Source: Raphanus sativus (Eukaryota > Streptophyta > Magnoliopsida > Brassicales > Brassicaceae). From it: a stretch of DNA of 64,000 nt. Positions 53,397 through 64,000 of this stretch are shown piece after piece. The stretch lies in assembly GCF_000801105.2 (NCBI RefSeq), contig NC_079516.1:44434908-44498907 (forward strand), given 5' to 3'. Positions within the stretch are counted from its first letter, which is position 1. Each line of letters opens with the position of its first letter. Made by a program: the position numbers and the translations under genes. The notes under the pieces were generated by a model. The model had not been told where the DNA came from, searched no databases, and saw only the letters and a list, made by a program, of their open reading frames with translations.

Positions 53397-55496
53397 TCTA
53401 TCTAAAATATTAAAACTGAAGTACAAAAGTATTTAGCCCTTAGTTTTGCACAATAATTACAAACTTATGCCATTGATAAGTTTTACATTTTTTCTGGCCG
53501 TTAATTTCCTACTATACCGTTCATATCCACCGTTCGTTACGCACAATATTTCAACGAATATTGACTTGGGCTTATTAGACTTGCATGGCCCATTCATAAT
53601 CAATATTATATTACTCCAAAAATCAAACTGTGGAAAATATGTTTAAAACCAACAATCATTTTAAATCAAACCGTGGAAAATATGTTTTTCAATGCAAAAC
53701 AATGATAGACGAGAATCTTCACATTAAAGCTTTCTTAAGCAAGGTAATCTCAATATTATTATGTATACGAAGGTCGGATATCATAGTAAAATTAACCTAA
53801 TGTATATCGTTGTTTTGTATTCAGACCAACAGTGACTATATTAATCTAATCGGCAAAAGGTTTAGATATTAAAAGAGTTTAACCGATTTATGTTTATCTT
53901 TTAGTATTATTAAACATTAGATTAGATTTTATTTGTGTACAAAATCGTTGTTACTAATTATACCTTTTTATTTCCTTTTTTATTTCCAAAAATGATTCCT
54001 AGATCCACGCATTGACAATTAGCGTCCGAAAATATTAACTAAATATTCGTTTATTCGGAAACTAGACAACATCGAAACTTTCTATCCTATTTCTGCACAG
54101 TCATCTTATCAAAAAGATATCAATTAACTAACACAATCATCAATCTATATTTTTAAAACTAAAGTAATTATTTTTGTTTGGTAATATAGATAACAATTTT
54201 TTTAAAAATATTTGTTTGGAAAATTGAATATCAGTTTAAAAAAATAGAGTTGGTTGAAAACATGAATATCAATTTTAAAAAATTGGTTTGTTTGAAAACA
54301 TAGAAAACAGTATAAACGATATAATATTGTTTGGAAACATAGATACCAATATATTAAGAAAAAAATGAATTTATGTTATTAAAAAAATTGAAAATCTCTT
54401 ATATTATGAGAAATTATCTATTTGTGTCAACTTTAAAATATACGAAAAATGGGCTAATCTAATTATCTAAAAATATCATTTATCTAAAATAATCATAAAA
54501 AAAAATTTAAACTTTATATACATTTTCAAATCAAAATAATAATTTAAATTTGATTTATATCAAAAATTTATTTAAAGTATACATATATTCAAAAAAATAT
54601 TTTTACTGAAATATTTTCCAATAACCATTATTAAAAATAATTTCAATATATGTGATTATTGAAAATATAATATATGTGATTATTTATATGATAGTACGTA
54701 TAAAATACTATTAATTATATGTTTGATGGGTTTTTAAAGGAAAAAATAGATTGTGAATTAGGGGTGGGCGTTCGGGTACCCATTCGGGTTTGGTTTATGT
54801 CTGTTTGGGTTTCAGGTTTCTGGGATCAAAGATTTCAGTCCTATTCGGATATTTCTAAATTTTGGTTCAGATTCGATTTGGATCTTTGCGGGTTTGTTCA
54901 GGTTCAGATAACCAATTTAAATTCATTATATACTTTAAATTTCTAAAGATATATAAAGAAAATTATATATTACATATAAATTTGAATAACATATATCAAA
55001 ATACATGAACTTAACATATAAATTGGTTTGATTTAAATATTTGGATAGATAATCAATAATTATGTTATTTATTTTTGGTAATTCGAGTATATTTTAACTA
55101 TTTTAGATATTTACATTTGACTATTTATATATATTTTCAATTGTTTGATCAAAAAAATATATTTTCAATTATTAAACCAACTTATAAGTACCATATATAT
55201 TATGGATGTTTTTTATATACATTAAGTCTAAAAATAATATATATAAGTATATAAATCTATTTTGAATGCATTCAAGTATTTGAAATACTTTGGTTCGGAT
55301 CGGATTCAGTTTATGTTCTCTAAATACCAAAATTTTGATATTTAATCAATTTCGGTTCGAGTTTTGTACTTCCTTTTGGATCGGGAACGGTTCAATTTTT
55401 TAGATTCAGACTTTTTTCTCAACTCTAATATTGACATAAAAAACAACATATTTTATAAAATTATACACCCGCACGGGCGTGCGGGTCAAAATCTAG
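53397..55496 (+). mobile_element. Helitron (2.1 kb) with a nested degenerate hAT copy
   Basis: The 5' end reads TCTATCTAAAATATTAAAAC after an A; a start four bases later is equally possible because of a short repeat. The 3' end has a perfect hairpin CCCGCAC-GGGC-GTGCGGG (55468-55485), then TCAAAAT and CTAG (55493-55496), followed by T. A/T insertion, TC start, subterminal hairpin and CTRR end are the Helitron hallmarks. No Rep/helicase is encoded. The 3' tail GGGTCAAAATCTAG matches the element ending at 1080, so both belong to one family. The segment 54759-55427 is a decayed hAT-type element. Confidence 0.85.
54759..55427. mobile_element. Degenerate hAT-type element nested in the Helitron
   Basis: The left end TAGGGGTGGGCGTTCGGGTA matches the hAT-type element at 37760. 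Diverged TTCGGGTT/TTCGGATT arrays follow, with AT-rich middle. The right end is decayed (about CTCAACTCTA) and no target duplication remains, so this is a much older copy of the same family. Confidence 0.65.
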
Positions 55497-56866
55497 TCAT
55501 AATTTAAAAGGTGAATATATTGCATATTAAAATTAATAAGATTACGCTATTAATTTTTATTTCATTTAGGTTTGATTGGAATGTTTAGTCTTCTTTTATG
55601 GCTTTGTTTTGTTTGGAATATTTTTTTAGCAAATCCATTTCTTTATTTACGTCTTTACCTAAGCAAAACTTGGATTTAGTCATTTAGATCAGTTTTTGTT
55701 TTGCTGTGAATTTTTTTTTTTGTTGTTTCAAGAACCTGAATTTAAGGATTAGTAAGATTGGGATTGGGTTGTACTAAAACTGAAATTTGGTCTGAAAAAA
55801 AAAATATATCGTCCGATTTGTAAACATATATTGGTTTAGATTTATTTTTCTTAATTAACAAAAGTAAGATTTCTAAATTAATGCAAGAAGTTAAAAGAAA
55901 AAAATTACATTGTAAGTGAATAATTATATTGTAAATTTTATATTTTGAGCATTGTGGATAAATTAGTACAATATTATGAAAATATATATTTTAGAAATTG
56001 TAACCTACATATTCTAATTTTTTAAGCTAGAATCAGTGTTAATATTTACTGAGCTATGTCTAAAATCAACCTCGGCCGGCTCAAAGATGATCAACCAAGT
56101 CAAGACTGTTAAACTAATATCGAAATATCTGAACCATTCAGTGCACAGCATAACCATTCAGTGCACAGCATGAGGCAAATATATTTGACATGTAATAGTA
56201 TTAATCTGGAGTATTCAACTTTAATTGCATACTACGTTTTCCCCTTATGATTCCGTTTAACCTATAAAATTGTTATAAAAAGTGACGTTTAGATTGAGAC
56301 AACAAAAGAATGGAGTTTAATATTGACAAAAAAGTAAAGTGGCAATAAAAATATTATTAAGTTGACAAAAGTAAAACTAAACGAAGTTAGATGAAATTAA
56401 TAAGGGTTAATCTCAGAAGAAAGAAATTCTTGAGGGACAAATGTATAAAATATAACATATTAGTAATAGATAGAAAAATCTACAAAAACTTTTTTTATTA
56501 AAAAAAAAAAATCATAGTCAGTGAAAATATTTGATTAAGATTAACTTAGAAAAAATGAAATATTTTGTCATCATGTTTTAGATATATATATTATATGCAT
56601 GTATTAGATTGGTAATAAATGGCATCATTTATATGACCCAAGAATTTGTCTAATTTTATTTTCCAAAAGTATCATTAGTGAATAACTGAAAATTAATAGT
56701 ACAAATTAGTGGTATAGCTTGCAATATACACATCAACTAAACATTTCTTATATATATTAATAGATTATATTAAATGTTCCTTTAATGAAAAATATTTTGG
56801 ACAAATCTAAGAAGTAAATATAACATAATAGTTGAAAGTTACGTCCAAAAAAATCAACTCCTTACA
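55497..56866. other. AT-rich DNA between two Helitrons
   Basis: No gene. A 20-bp unit AACCATTCAGTGCACAGCAT is directly duplicated at about 56131 and 56151. Otherwise featureless. Confidence 0.45.
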
Positions 56867-58437
56867 TCTATCTTATTAAAACAGAAACATTATAACTTCT
56901 TCTAGGTGGATTTTTAAGTTGGACATCACATTATTATTCTTAGTCTAACCTTTCATTTAAATATTTCCTTAAAGAGTTAGATATCAACCATCTATTAATT
57001 AACTCCACAATAAGATCTATGTCTTACATTATATACATCTATTAAACAAAATATCTATTCTTTTCGTTAGAATATACTCACATTATCATATTTATATTAT
57101 ATCATAGTACAAATATAACAATCCTTCTCTTTTATTATAGTCAAATGAATACAATAAACCTCTCTTTTATTATAGTCAAATGAATACGATAAATGTCTCC
57201 AATATTTACACGAGTTGAGTTATTAAAAATAAAAATATAAATAGATAGAAATAAAAATAAATATTACACATGTTATTAAAAATATAAATATTATTACACG
57301 AGTAGGTTGACAAAAAATTACAAAAATTACACGAATCTTTAGCCAGTCATTATACAACTAAACCAAATGATTCAGTTAACCAAATAACTCTCAACCTACA
57401 ATATCGGATTTAAAAAACAATTATTTGGCATCAAATACTGATGAATCTTTAAATTTTTAAATAGCTTGATACATAACTTTTAAAACTCAATACTAAAGAT
57501 ATCAGAATATATTTTTTGATTCTCAAATAATCGAGGTTTACTTTGAATATACACTGAATAGAATATACTAACATATATTCTTATTTCAAAAAACATCAAT
57601 TTATACTTTAGCCAGTCATTACACGAATTGATTCAATTAACCAAATAACTCTCAACCTACAATATCGGATTTAAAAAACAATTATTTGGCATCAAATACT
57701 GATGAATCTTTAAATTTTTAAATAGCTTGATACATAACTTTTAAAACTCAATACTAAAGATATCAGAATATATTTTTTGATTCTCAAATAATCGAGGTTT
57801 ACTTTGAATATACACTGAATAGAATATACTAACGTATATTCTTATTTCAAAAACATCAATTTATACTTTTAAAAAAAATCGATTATTGAAAAACCTCTTC
57901 ACCAAGTTGAGTCTACTATACCTAAAATCTCGGTTACAATCAAATATTCACAATCAAATTGCCAGATTTGAAAAATCATGAATATGGAAAACCCTATTCT
58001 CCAAGTTTATTCTACTATACCTAAAATCTCGGTGTCAATAGATTTTGTATTTATTATATCTAACTTAATAGGTTAGAAAATATTCAATTCCTCCCACTTA
58101 AAATGTGTGTACAAGTACTTGCCTTCGTATTTATCATTGGACATTCACAAACCATTCAGAAAAAACTCCCAAAAAGCACAATGTCAAAACCAAATCGTAT
58201 TGTTTGATATTATGTTAGTGTTTTCACCATACGGTTATATCTCTAATACACAAATGAAAAACTATTAATAGAAAAAACATTTTTAACATTTTTCTTAAAC
58301 AATGAGAAAACTCGAAATTATATAAAACCATATTATGTGAAAAGGACAAACTTCAAATTATATTAACTATTATAGAATATATGTTATGTGTTAAAAATAA
58401 AAAACAAATCCGCGCGGTCGCGCGGGTCATGATCTAG
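56867..58437 (+). mobile_element. Helitron (1571 bp, complete)
   Basis: The 5' end TCTATCTTATTAAAACAGAA follows an A at 56866 and is of the type typical for Brassicaceae Helitrons. The 3' end has the hairpin CCGCGCG-GT-CGCGCGG (58410-58425), then GTCATGATCTAG ending at 58437, followed by T. No coding capacity, so non-autonomous. The 3' tail differs slightly (GTCATGAT) from the elements ending at 1080 and 55496 (GTCAAAAT), suggesting another subfamily. An internal tandem duplication occupies the middle. Confidence 0.9.
57341..57868 (+). repeat. Direct tandem duplication inside the 1571-bp Helitron
   Basis: Two copies of about 265 bp, starting AGCCAGTCATTA at 57341 and 57610. Through TCAACCTACAATATCGGATT, ATCAAATACTGATGAATC and AATCGAGGTTTACTTTGAAT they are almost identical, with an 8-bp length difference near the start and an A/G difference near TACTAAC(A/G)TATATTC. 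The near identity points to recent duplication. Confidence 0.92.
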
Positions 58438-59483
58438 TTACCACTAAATTACCAACGCTTTGTTCATATAGAAATATCCAGTCAAGGAACTTCCACAAAA
58501 CAAAAAAAGTTAGATCATGCTTTATTAATATTTGGGTTAAGAAAGAAATACTGCGTCTTTGTAAATTAGGTCTTGTCCCATTATTCTCAATGGGCTGGTA
58601 TGGTGGAATTTGCTTAACCACTAAAATAGATTTATCGGTGCAATTTTGTAAATCAAATGATGATAAGGAATATTCGACGCTAACAGGAAAAAGATAACAT
58701 ACTCTCCACAACACCCCAAGCTATATAAAATGGAACATATATTTATATAAGAAAGACTTACCAATTTCTTTTAAAAAAGACTTACTCAAAACCGAGAGCG
58801 CCCATAGGAGGGTGGATATAGTTCTTCGCTTAATCCCGCTAGATTCACATGCACATTTTCCATTGTCCGATCCATCAACCTAACTCATTTTTAGCTGAAA
58901 AAATCATTTCTAGTTCTCGAGTGAAATAAACAATCAGAAGATATTTTATGTAACTAATCTATTTTCAAGTAAAAGAGTAGACCAAACCTAAGAACAACAA
59001 ATATACTTAATTTCAACAACAAAATAAGTTTGAGAAAAAAAAGAAAGAGATGTATAAGAACACAATACGAGGCAAGATGGGATAGGTCCAGTGAATATAA
59101 CGATGAGTGAGTGACAAGGTAAAACACTTTACTTGTAAAGAAAATTTACATATTTTAGGTTAGAAGAGATCATAATGGAAAATCAAAACTGCTGATCACA
59201 TGGTTGTATGGACTGAACTTGGACTTTTCTTTAATAATCCCTTTTACATTTTCAAGGAAGATTCTTATACTTTTTATATTCTTTAGATGTAATGATACTC
59301 TAATTACGGGTTTAAAAATAGTACTACTATCAAACTTTTCCTCTCCAAGTAGGCAACTATGCCTCTCCTAGCGCACAATATCATAAAAAGAGACCTCACT
59401 CTCACTCTATGCCTATATAATACTCCTTAGATGCATAAATCTTTCAATCAATTTGCATCTGATCAGAACAAAAAGCAAAAGAG
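58438..59483. other. Upstream region of ACO1
   Basis: Non-coding flank right after the Helitron end. Apart from the TATA box at 59414 I saw no certain regulatory site. The minus-strand open frame at 58427-58714 includes the Helitron tail and is spurious. Confidence 0.45.
59414..59420 (+). promoter_or_regulatory. TATA box of ACO1
   Basis: CCTATATAATA lies 64 bp before the ATG, leaving room for a short leader that starts about 30 bp downstream of the box. The surrounding CTCACTCTATG and ACTCCTTAGATG fit a core promoter. Confidence 0.65.
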
Positions 59484-60685
59484 ATGGCTTTAACCAAAGA
59501 GAGAGAAATGGAGATTCCAGTTATTGATTTTGGTGAACTGGATGGAGAAAACAGAATGAAGACTATGTCACTACTTAATCATGCATGTGATAAGTGGGGC
59601 TTTTTCATGGTATGTAAATATTATTATGCAAAAATCAAGTTTTTATAAAATATGCATATCTTTCAATATTCCTTGATTCAGCGTTGTTGTATAGTCCTAA
59701 GTGCGGAGAGATGAATTTTACAGGTTGATAATCATGGAATTGATAAAGAACTGATGGAGAAAGTGAAGAAGATGATTAACTCTCATTATGAGGAGCATTT
59801 GAAAAAGAAGTTTTACAAGTCAGAGATGGTCAAGGCTTTGAGTGAAGGCAAAACCTCAGATGCAGATTGGGAAAGCAGTTTCTTCATTTGGCACAAGCCA
59901 ACTTCAAACATATACACGATCCGAAACATTTCAGATGAACTCATGTAAGTAAACTAGGAAGGAAGTATAGTAACCAAAATTTTATATACTGAACTTTTTG
60001 TTGTCTTTCTTTTGCGCAAATATTTTACGCACCATTCACATAAATGTTTTGTCAATTATATACTAAACAATATGTGGGGGTGTGAAACTGATATTGCAGC
60101 AAGACGATGGATGAATATATTTTACAACTTCACAAGTTTGCAGAAAGACTCTCCAACTTCATGTGTGAAAATCTTGGTCTTAATCAAGAATACATAATGA
60201 ATGCATTTTCTGGTCCAGAAGGTCCAGCTTTTGGGACAAAAGTGGCTAAATACCCAGAATGTCCTCGTCCTGAGCTCATGAGAGGACTTAGAGAACATAC
60301 CGATGCTGGAGGAATCATATTGCTCTTACAAGATGATCAAGTGCCTGGTCTTGAATTCTTGAAAGATGGGAAGTGGGTTCCTATCCCGCCATCAAAGAAC
60401 AACACCATTTTTGTCAATACCGGTGATCAACTCGAGATACTGAGTAACGGGAGGTACAAGAGTGCTGTACACCGGGTAATGACAGTGAAGGATGGATGTA
60501 GGCTGTCGATAGCTACATTTTACAATCCAGCTGATGATGCCGTAATATCTACAGCGCCAGAGCTTTTGTACCCAAGTGGCTACCAGTTTCAAGATTACCT
60601 TAAGCTTTACTCAACCACTAAGTTTGGAGATAAAGGCTCCAGATTTCATACCATGAAGAAAATGGTGAGTGGTGATTCCGTCTAG
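59484..60685 (+). CDS. ACO1: 1-aminocyclopropane-1-carboxylate oxidase 1
   Basis: Fe(II)- and ascorbate-dependent enzyme that converts ACC to ethylene, the last step of ethylene synthesis, in the cytosol. Coding exons 59484-59609, 59724-59944 and 60100-60685 give 310 aa, the same as Arabidopsis ACO1 (At2g19590, from memory). The N-terminus has EMEIPVIDFGELDGENR and WGFFMVDNHGI. The iron ligands are visible as REHTDAGG (His182, Asp184) and SAVHRVM (His240); the co-substrate-binding RLS motif is at 250-252 (GCRLSIATFYNPADDA). Intact in all these respects. The C-terminal region YLKLYSTTKFGDKGSRFHTM is conserved. It differs from many ACO genes by having two rather than three introns. Confidence 0.95.
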
Positions 60686-62201
60686 GATGCATCTGAATGT
60701 AACAATTATGTATTTCACATGAAACTCTCTTCTTATTAAACGTTGCCTTCTTCTTGTGTTTCCTTATAAAAACAATAACAATTATGTCACGATCATGCTG
60801 GTTCAGCTACTCTGATTTATTAATAGAACGACCAGTTCAAATTTTCACTACATCAAAAAGTATAACTTCTCTTTTACTCTGATGCTTTTTGATTAGGTAA
60901 GTGATGGTGATGGCAACTTTGAAACCTTTAGTTTGAAGGAAGAATATTTCATAAAAAAAAGATCTGTATGCAGGCTTATACAGAGCTTTTCTTCATGAAT
61001 GTTAAAAACTATAAAGTAAAAACGCAAATATGATCTAATAACTAACCATTTTGTAAACAGGGTTTTATAATAGAAGGGACTGGTTAAGGGGAGAATTTCA
61101 CATAAACATGAAAGTGGAGAGACATAACCATTTGTAGTAGGCATTCATCTTTCTCCATAAACAACATCACTTGGACTCCTAATTAACAGACATATTTCCA
61201 AACATGATGGTTGGTTGTCTTTCTCATTGCCTCCCTGATATTTTCCGCTATCATAACTTTCTGGTTGTATATTTTTTACTTACCATGTTCTCTTATCAGG
61301 GATCTAATTAAAACTGAATGTTTAGAACTCCTTCAAACGCCAAAAGGCATAGCTAGGTCCAAAAGAGTCGAAGCAGATCACAGTAAAAATAAGGAAGAGA
61401 TTGACTGATAAATTAAAGCTTAGCCACATTAAAAATGCATAATAAAAGGTTTGACAAACAAACGCCAATGAGTTTCTCTACGGCTTGTAAAACTTTCAGG
61501 CCAAAAAGGCATTTTGCTGATTAAAAACATACCCCTATGAGAAAATGAGCAATACCTTCAATGACACAAACTAACTTCTTATCGAGTCATAAAAGATTTG
61601 TTGCCAGAGAAACAATGGTCTGATTACGGAAATGGGAAGAGTGAAACAAAAGGGATGAGTGGACAAAATTGAGTTAGACCATGATTCAGTATCAGAGAAT
61701 ACTCAAAGCAGTATCTTAGAGATAGAACTCATTACACAGTTCTGATGTAGCTTTAGCTTTTGCAACAAAACATATGTAGACGAGTATCAAAACAAAATAG
61801 TGTGATGTCTATTTGATATTACACCTTATTACATCAAAACTTGGACAGTGATCACCGATCCGGCCTGGTAACTAACTACCGGGTGGTGTCACGTGGCTAG
61901 TTCTGGTTGGTTGAATAACTAATATTTCTACGGGTTACTTGACGCGCTAAAATGCGCGTTTGTGTAATACTGTACAGAGGTGCTTTTCAAAAGCCCATAA
62001 AGGCATCTCGTGTCCATCCATGTGACATGATTCCCCGGTTTAAATCAGCAGCAAACCGGATTGACAGTACCGGACCGAACCTCGTTTCTGCGAAAATGCA
62101 TTAAACAGGTTTCACACTTCCCGTCATCTCTAACCACCGACTATCATAAAATAGAGAAACACAGAGGCAGACCTCTCACCTTCACAATTTCGCTTTCTCT
62201 A
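60686..62201. other. Spacer between ACO1 and TET2
   Basis: No gene supported. The open frame at 61211-61408 starts with a hydrophobic stretch but has no recognisable family and lies in ordinary AT-rich DNA. The region 61850-62150 is GC-richer and contains GCGCTAAAATGCGC, a short hairpin, and is likely distal TET2 promoter. Confidence 0.4.
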
Positions 62202-62210
62202 TATATAAAT
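62202..62210 (+). promoter_or_regulatory. TATA box of TET2
   Basis: CTCTATATATAAATAAAG lies about 40-50 bp before the ATG at 62251. Its strength is good by sequence, although the implied leader is very short. Confidence 0.55.
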
Positions 62211-62250
62211 AAAGCATAAAAGAAGAAAAAACAAGAGTGAAAGAGAGTTA

Positions 62251-62828
62251 ATGGCGTTAGCGAATAACTTAACGGCGATACTGAACTTACTAGCGTTACT
62301 CTGTTCCATACCGATCACGGCGTCAGGGATATGGCTTGCCTCAAAGCCCGACAACGAGTGCGTCAATCTCCTCCGTTGGCCCGTCGTCGTCCTCGGCGTT
62401 CTCATCCTCCTCGTCTCTGCCTGCGGCTTCATCGGCGCCTACCAGTAAGTTCTTTCTTTCTTGTACACATAGAGAGACACTTTTGCTTCCGTCATCATCA
62501 CAAAAGATCTCTCACTTTCAGGTACAAGGAGACTCTGCTGGCTGTTTACTTGTGCTGTATGGCCATACTGATCGGGCTTTTGCTCGTGGTTCTGATATTC
62601 GCCTTCGTTGTGACCCGGCCCGACGGGTCTTATCAAGTTCCGGGTCGAGGTTACAAAGAGTATAGGCTCGAAGGGTTCTCGAATTGGCTGAGAGAGAACG
62701 TTGTGGACTCAAAGAACTGGGGGAAGATAAGGGCTTGTTTGGCTGATACAAGCGTTTGTCCTAAACTCAGTCAACAGTTCATCACCGCTGATCAGTTCTT
62801 CTCTTCCTCTTCCATCACTCCTCTCCAG
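62251..62828 (+). CDS. TET2: Tetraspanin TET2, N-terminal part (gene continues past the window)
   Basis: Four-pass membrane protein of the plasma membrane that organises membrane microdomains. Coding exons 62251-62444 and 62522-62828 give the first 167 residues. Membrane segments are visible at about 8-30 (LTAILNLLALLCSIPITASG), 43-65 (WPVVVLGVLILLVSACGFIG) and 71-95 (LLAVYLCCMAILIGLLLVV), then the start of the large extracellular loop (WLRENVVDSKNWGKIRACL ... CPKLSQQFITADQFF) up to TPLQ. The diagnostic plant GCCK motif should start the next exon, which is not in the window. After CTCCAG the intron opens with GCATGT, so this is a GC-AG intron or a damaged donor. A Helitron lies inside that intron from 62954. 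Synteny fits At2g19580. Confidence 0.88.
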
Positions 62829-62953
62829 GCATGTTCTCTTTTCTTTTAATTCTCTCCGAACCTGAAACTTCTAGTTTGTTACATTTTGCCCCCACCCCCC
62901 CCAAACAGTTTTCCTTTTGGTTTAGTTCTTGTAGTTTTCTTTCATTTTATTTA
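62829..62953 (+). other. Start of TET2 intron 2
   Basis: 125 bp of T-rich intron, including a run CCCCCACCCCCCCC at about 62890, before the Helitron insertion. The donor is GCATGT. Confidence 0.6.
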
Positions 62954-64000
62954 CTAGGTGATTTTCCCGTGCTCATGCACGGGTATAAGTATTTATAAAA
63001 TAAATATACTATACTAATTGATAGCTATATACTTTAATTTTAAATTAATTTATATTTTCATGCATAATTTATATTAATAATATTACAATACTTCAATTAG
63101 ACATATGATTCTAGATATATTATATCTAGTCGATCTTTTTACAGTCGATTTAGTTATCATTTAGATATATTTGATTACATTTATTTCTCTGAATTCAACT
63201 GTAGTACTTTTTATTCTAAATATATTAAAATTTTGATTAATTTTATTATATGCATTTAGGTTGGTTGTTGTATTTCTTTATTTTAATATAATATATTATT
63301 TTAGATATAAGATTGATTAGTCGAGTCACTCATATTGTGAGTATATTGAGTCACATATATTCTTTCAAATTTAAACTGAAATATAATTATTTTTAATGGT
63401 TTACGTGGTTGGACTAATAAAATTAAGTATCCAGACTCAGTTTAGCAAAAATCCAATTGATATTAATATATAATATACAATAATTAAAACATTTTATATA
63501 TTGAGTTACATACATAAGTAACTCATACATTTTTGGAAGCTCATTAACACGTATCAATATTTACAATAATTAAAATATCTTATAAAATCTAAATAATTCT
63601 ATGTCTTAGATTTATTGAAAGATAAACTAAAATTTATTTTATATAATCTAAAAATGAGAATTCGTATTTACTTTGGTATTTTGATTATGTTTATATTAAA
63701 CTCCACAAAAATAAAAACAGAAAATTTAAAAGCAAATTTAATATTAGGAAAACATATAATTGTAATAATAAAAATATAATATATCTACATCGTTAAAGTA
63801 TATATTGTTGTGTTATTTAAAATATTTTATAATTATTTGATCAAAAGATGTTTATTGTTAAAATGATAGTTTTTATTATCTCTTAAAAATAAACAGTAAA
63901 AAACAGTGAATGTATTTGATAAATCATATTATATAAGTAAAAAATAATATATAGATATTTTTTCTGGAATCGAAATATATTATAATCAACTAAATATATT
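62954..64000 (-). mobile_element. Helitron inserted in TET2 intron 2 (runs out of the window)
   Basis: Read on the minus strand, the element ends with the hairpin CCCGTGC-ATGA-GCACGGG (62983-62966), a spacer AAAATCAC and CTAG at 62957-62954, followed by T. That is a Helitron 3' end with the 5' end to the right. The remaining 1 kb to the window edge is AT-rich and non-coding, as in the other Helitrons here. The element therefore lies antisense to TET2 inside its second intron. Confidence 0.82.

Noticed and set aside
61211..61408. 65-codon frame with a hydrophobic start near TET2
   Set aside because: No conserved family, ordinary AT-rich composition and no supporting promoter or splice pattern.

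Overview
This is plant nuclear DNA, almost certainly from a Brassicaceae species and most likely Brassica or a close relative. Genes are split by short AT-rich introns with GT-AG borders. Intergenic DNA is very AT-rich and holds Helitron, CACTA, hAT, Stowaway-like and Mutator-like elements. The gene order matches, from memory, a descending run of Arabidopsis chromosome 2 loci from about At2g19930 to At2g19580. Locus numbers and symbols are recalled and were not looked up.

Left part (1-18.6 kb): the 3' end of a Helitron and a repeat with telomere-like motifs lead into an intact gamma-clade RNA-dependent RNA polymerase (RDR3/4/5 type, + strand, 18 coding exons, 998 aa). It converges on an intact ceramide glucosyltransferase (GCS, - strand, 14 coding exons, 514 aa). 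Next come two decaying relics: a C-terminal fragment of a SpoU RNA methyltransferase and a hexokinase-2 pseudogene with lost exons, a stop codon and a frameshift. A single-exon F-box/DUF295 gene follows.

Middle part (18.6-38 kb): gene-poor DNA with a 3.0-kb non-autonomous CACTA element (15-bp terminal repeats, TAG target duplication, long internal palindrome). Islands in it are an LRR secreted protein, a UGT76-type glycosyltransferase pseudogene, and a profilin. Two Stowaway-like MITEs of one family lie here. A 712-bp hAT-type element with a perfect 8-bp target duplication sits 82 bp upstream of the second profilin.

Right part (38-53 kb): gene-dense and conserved: profilin 1, ribosomal proteins S30, L31 and L28 (all - strand), a small G-patch protein, NDL3 (N-myc downregulated-like) and the K+ efflux antiporter KEA4. 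I could splice each of these into one uninterrupted reading frame. The three ribosomal genes carry telo-box and/or TGGGCC/T motifs upstream.

Far right (53-64 kb): two complete Helitrons, ACC oxidase 1 (ACO1, ethylene synthesis), and the first two coding exons of tetraspanin TET2. The second TET2 intron starts with GC rather than GT and contains the 3' end of another Helitron running out of the window.

I saw no convincing undescribed biochemical system. The most interesting material is how transposons sit in or beside conserved genes, and the uneven decay of genes in an otherwise syntenic block.
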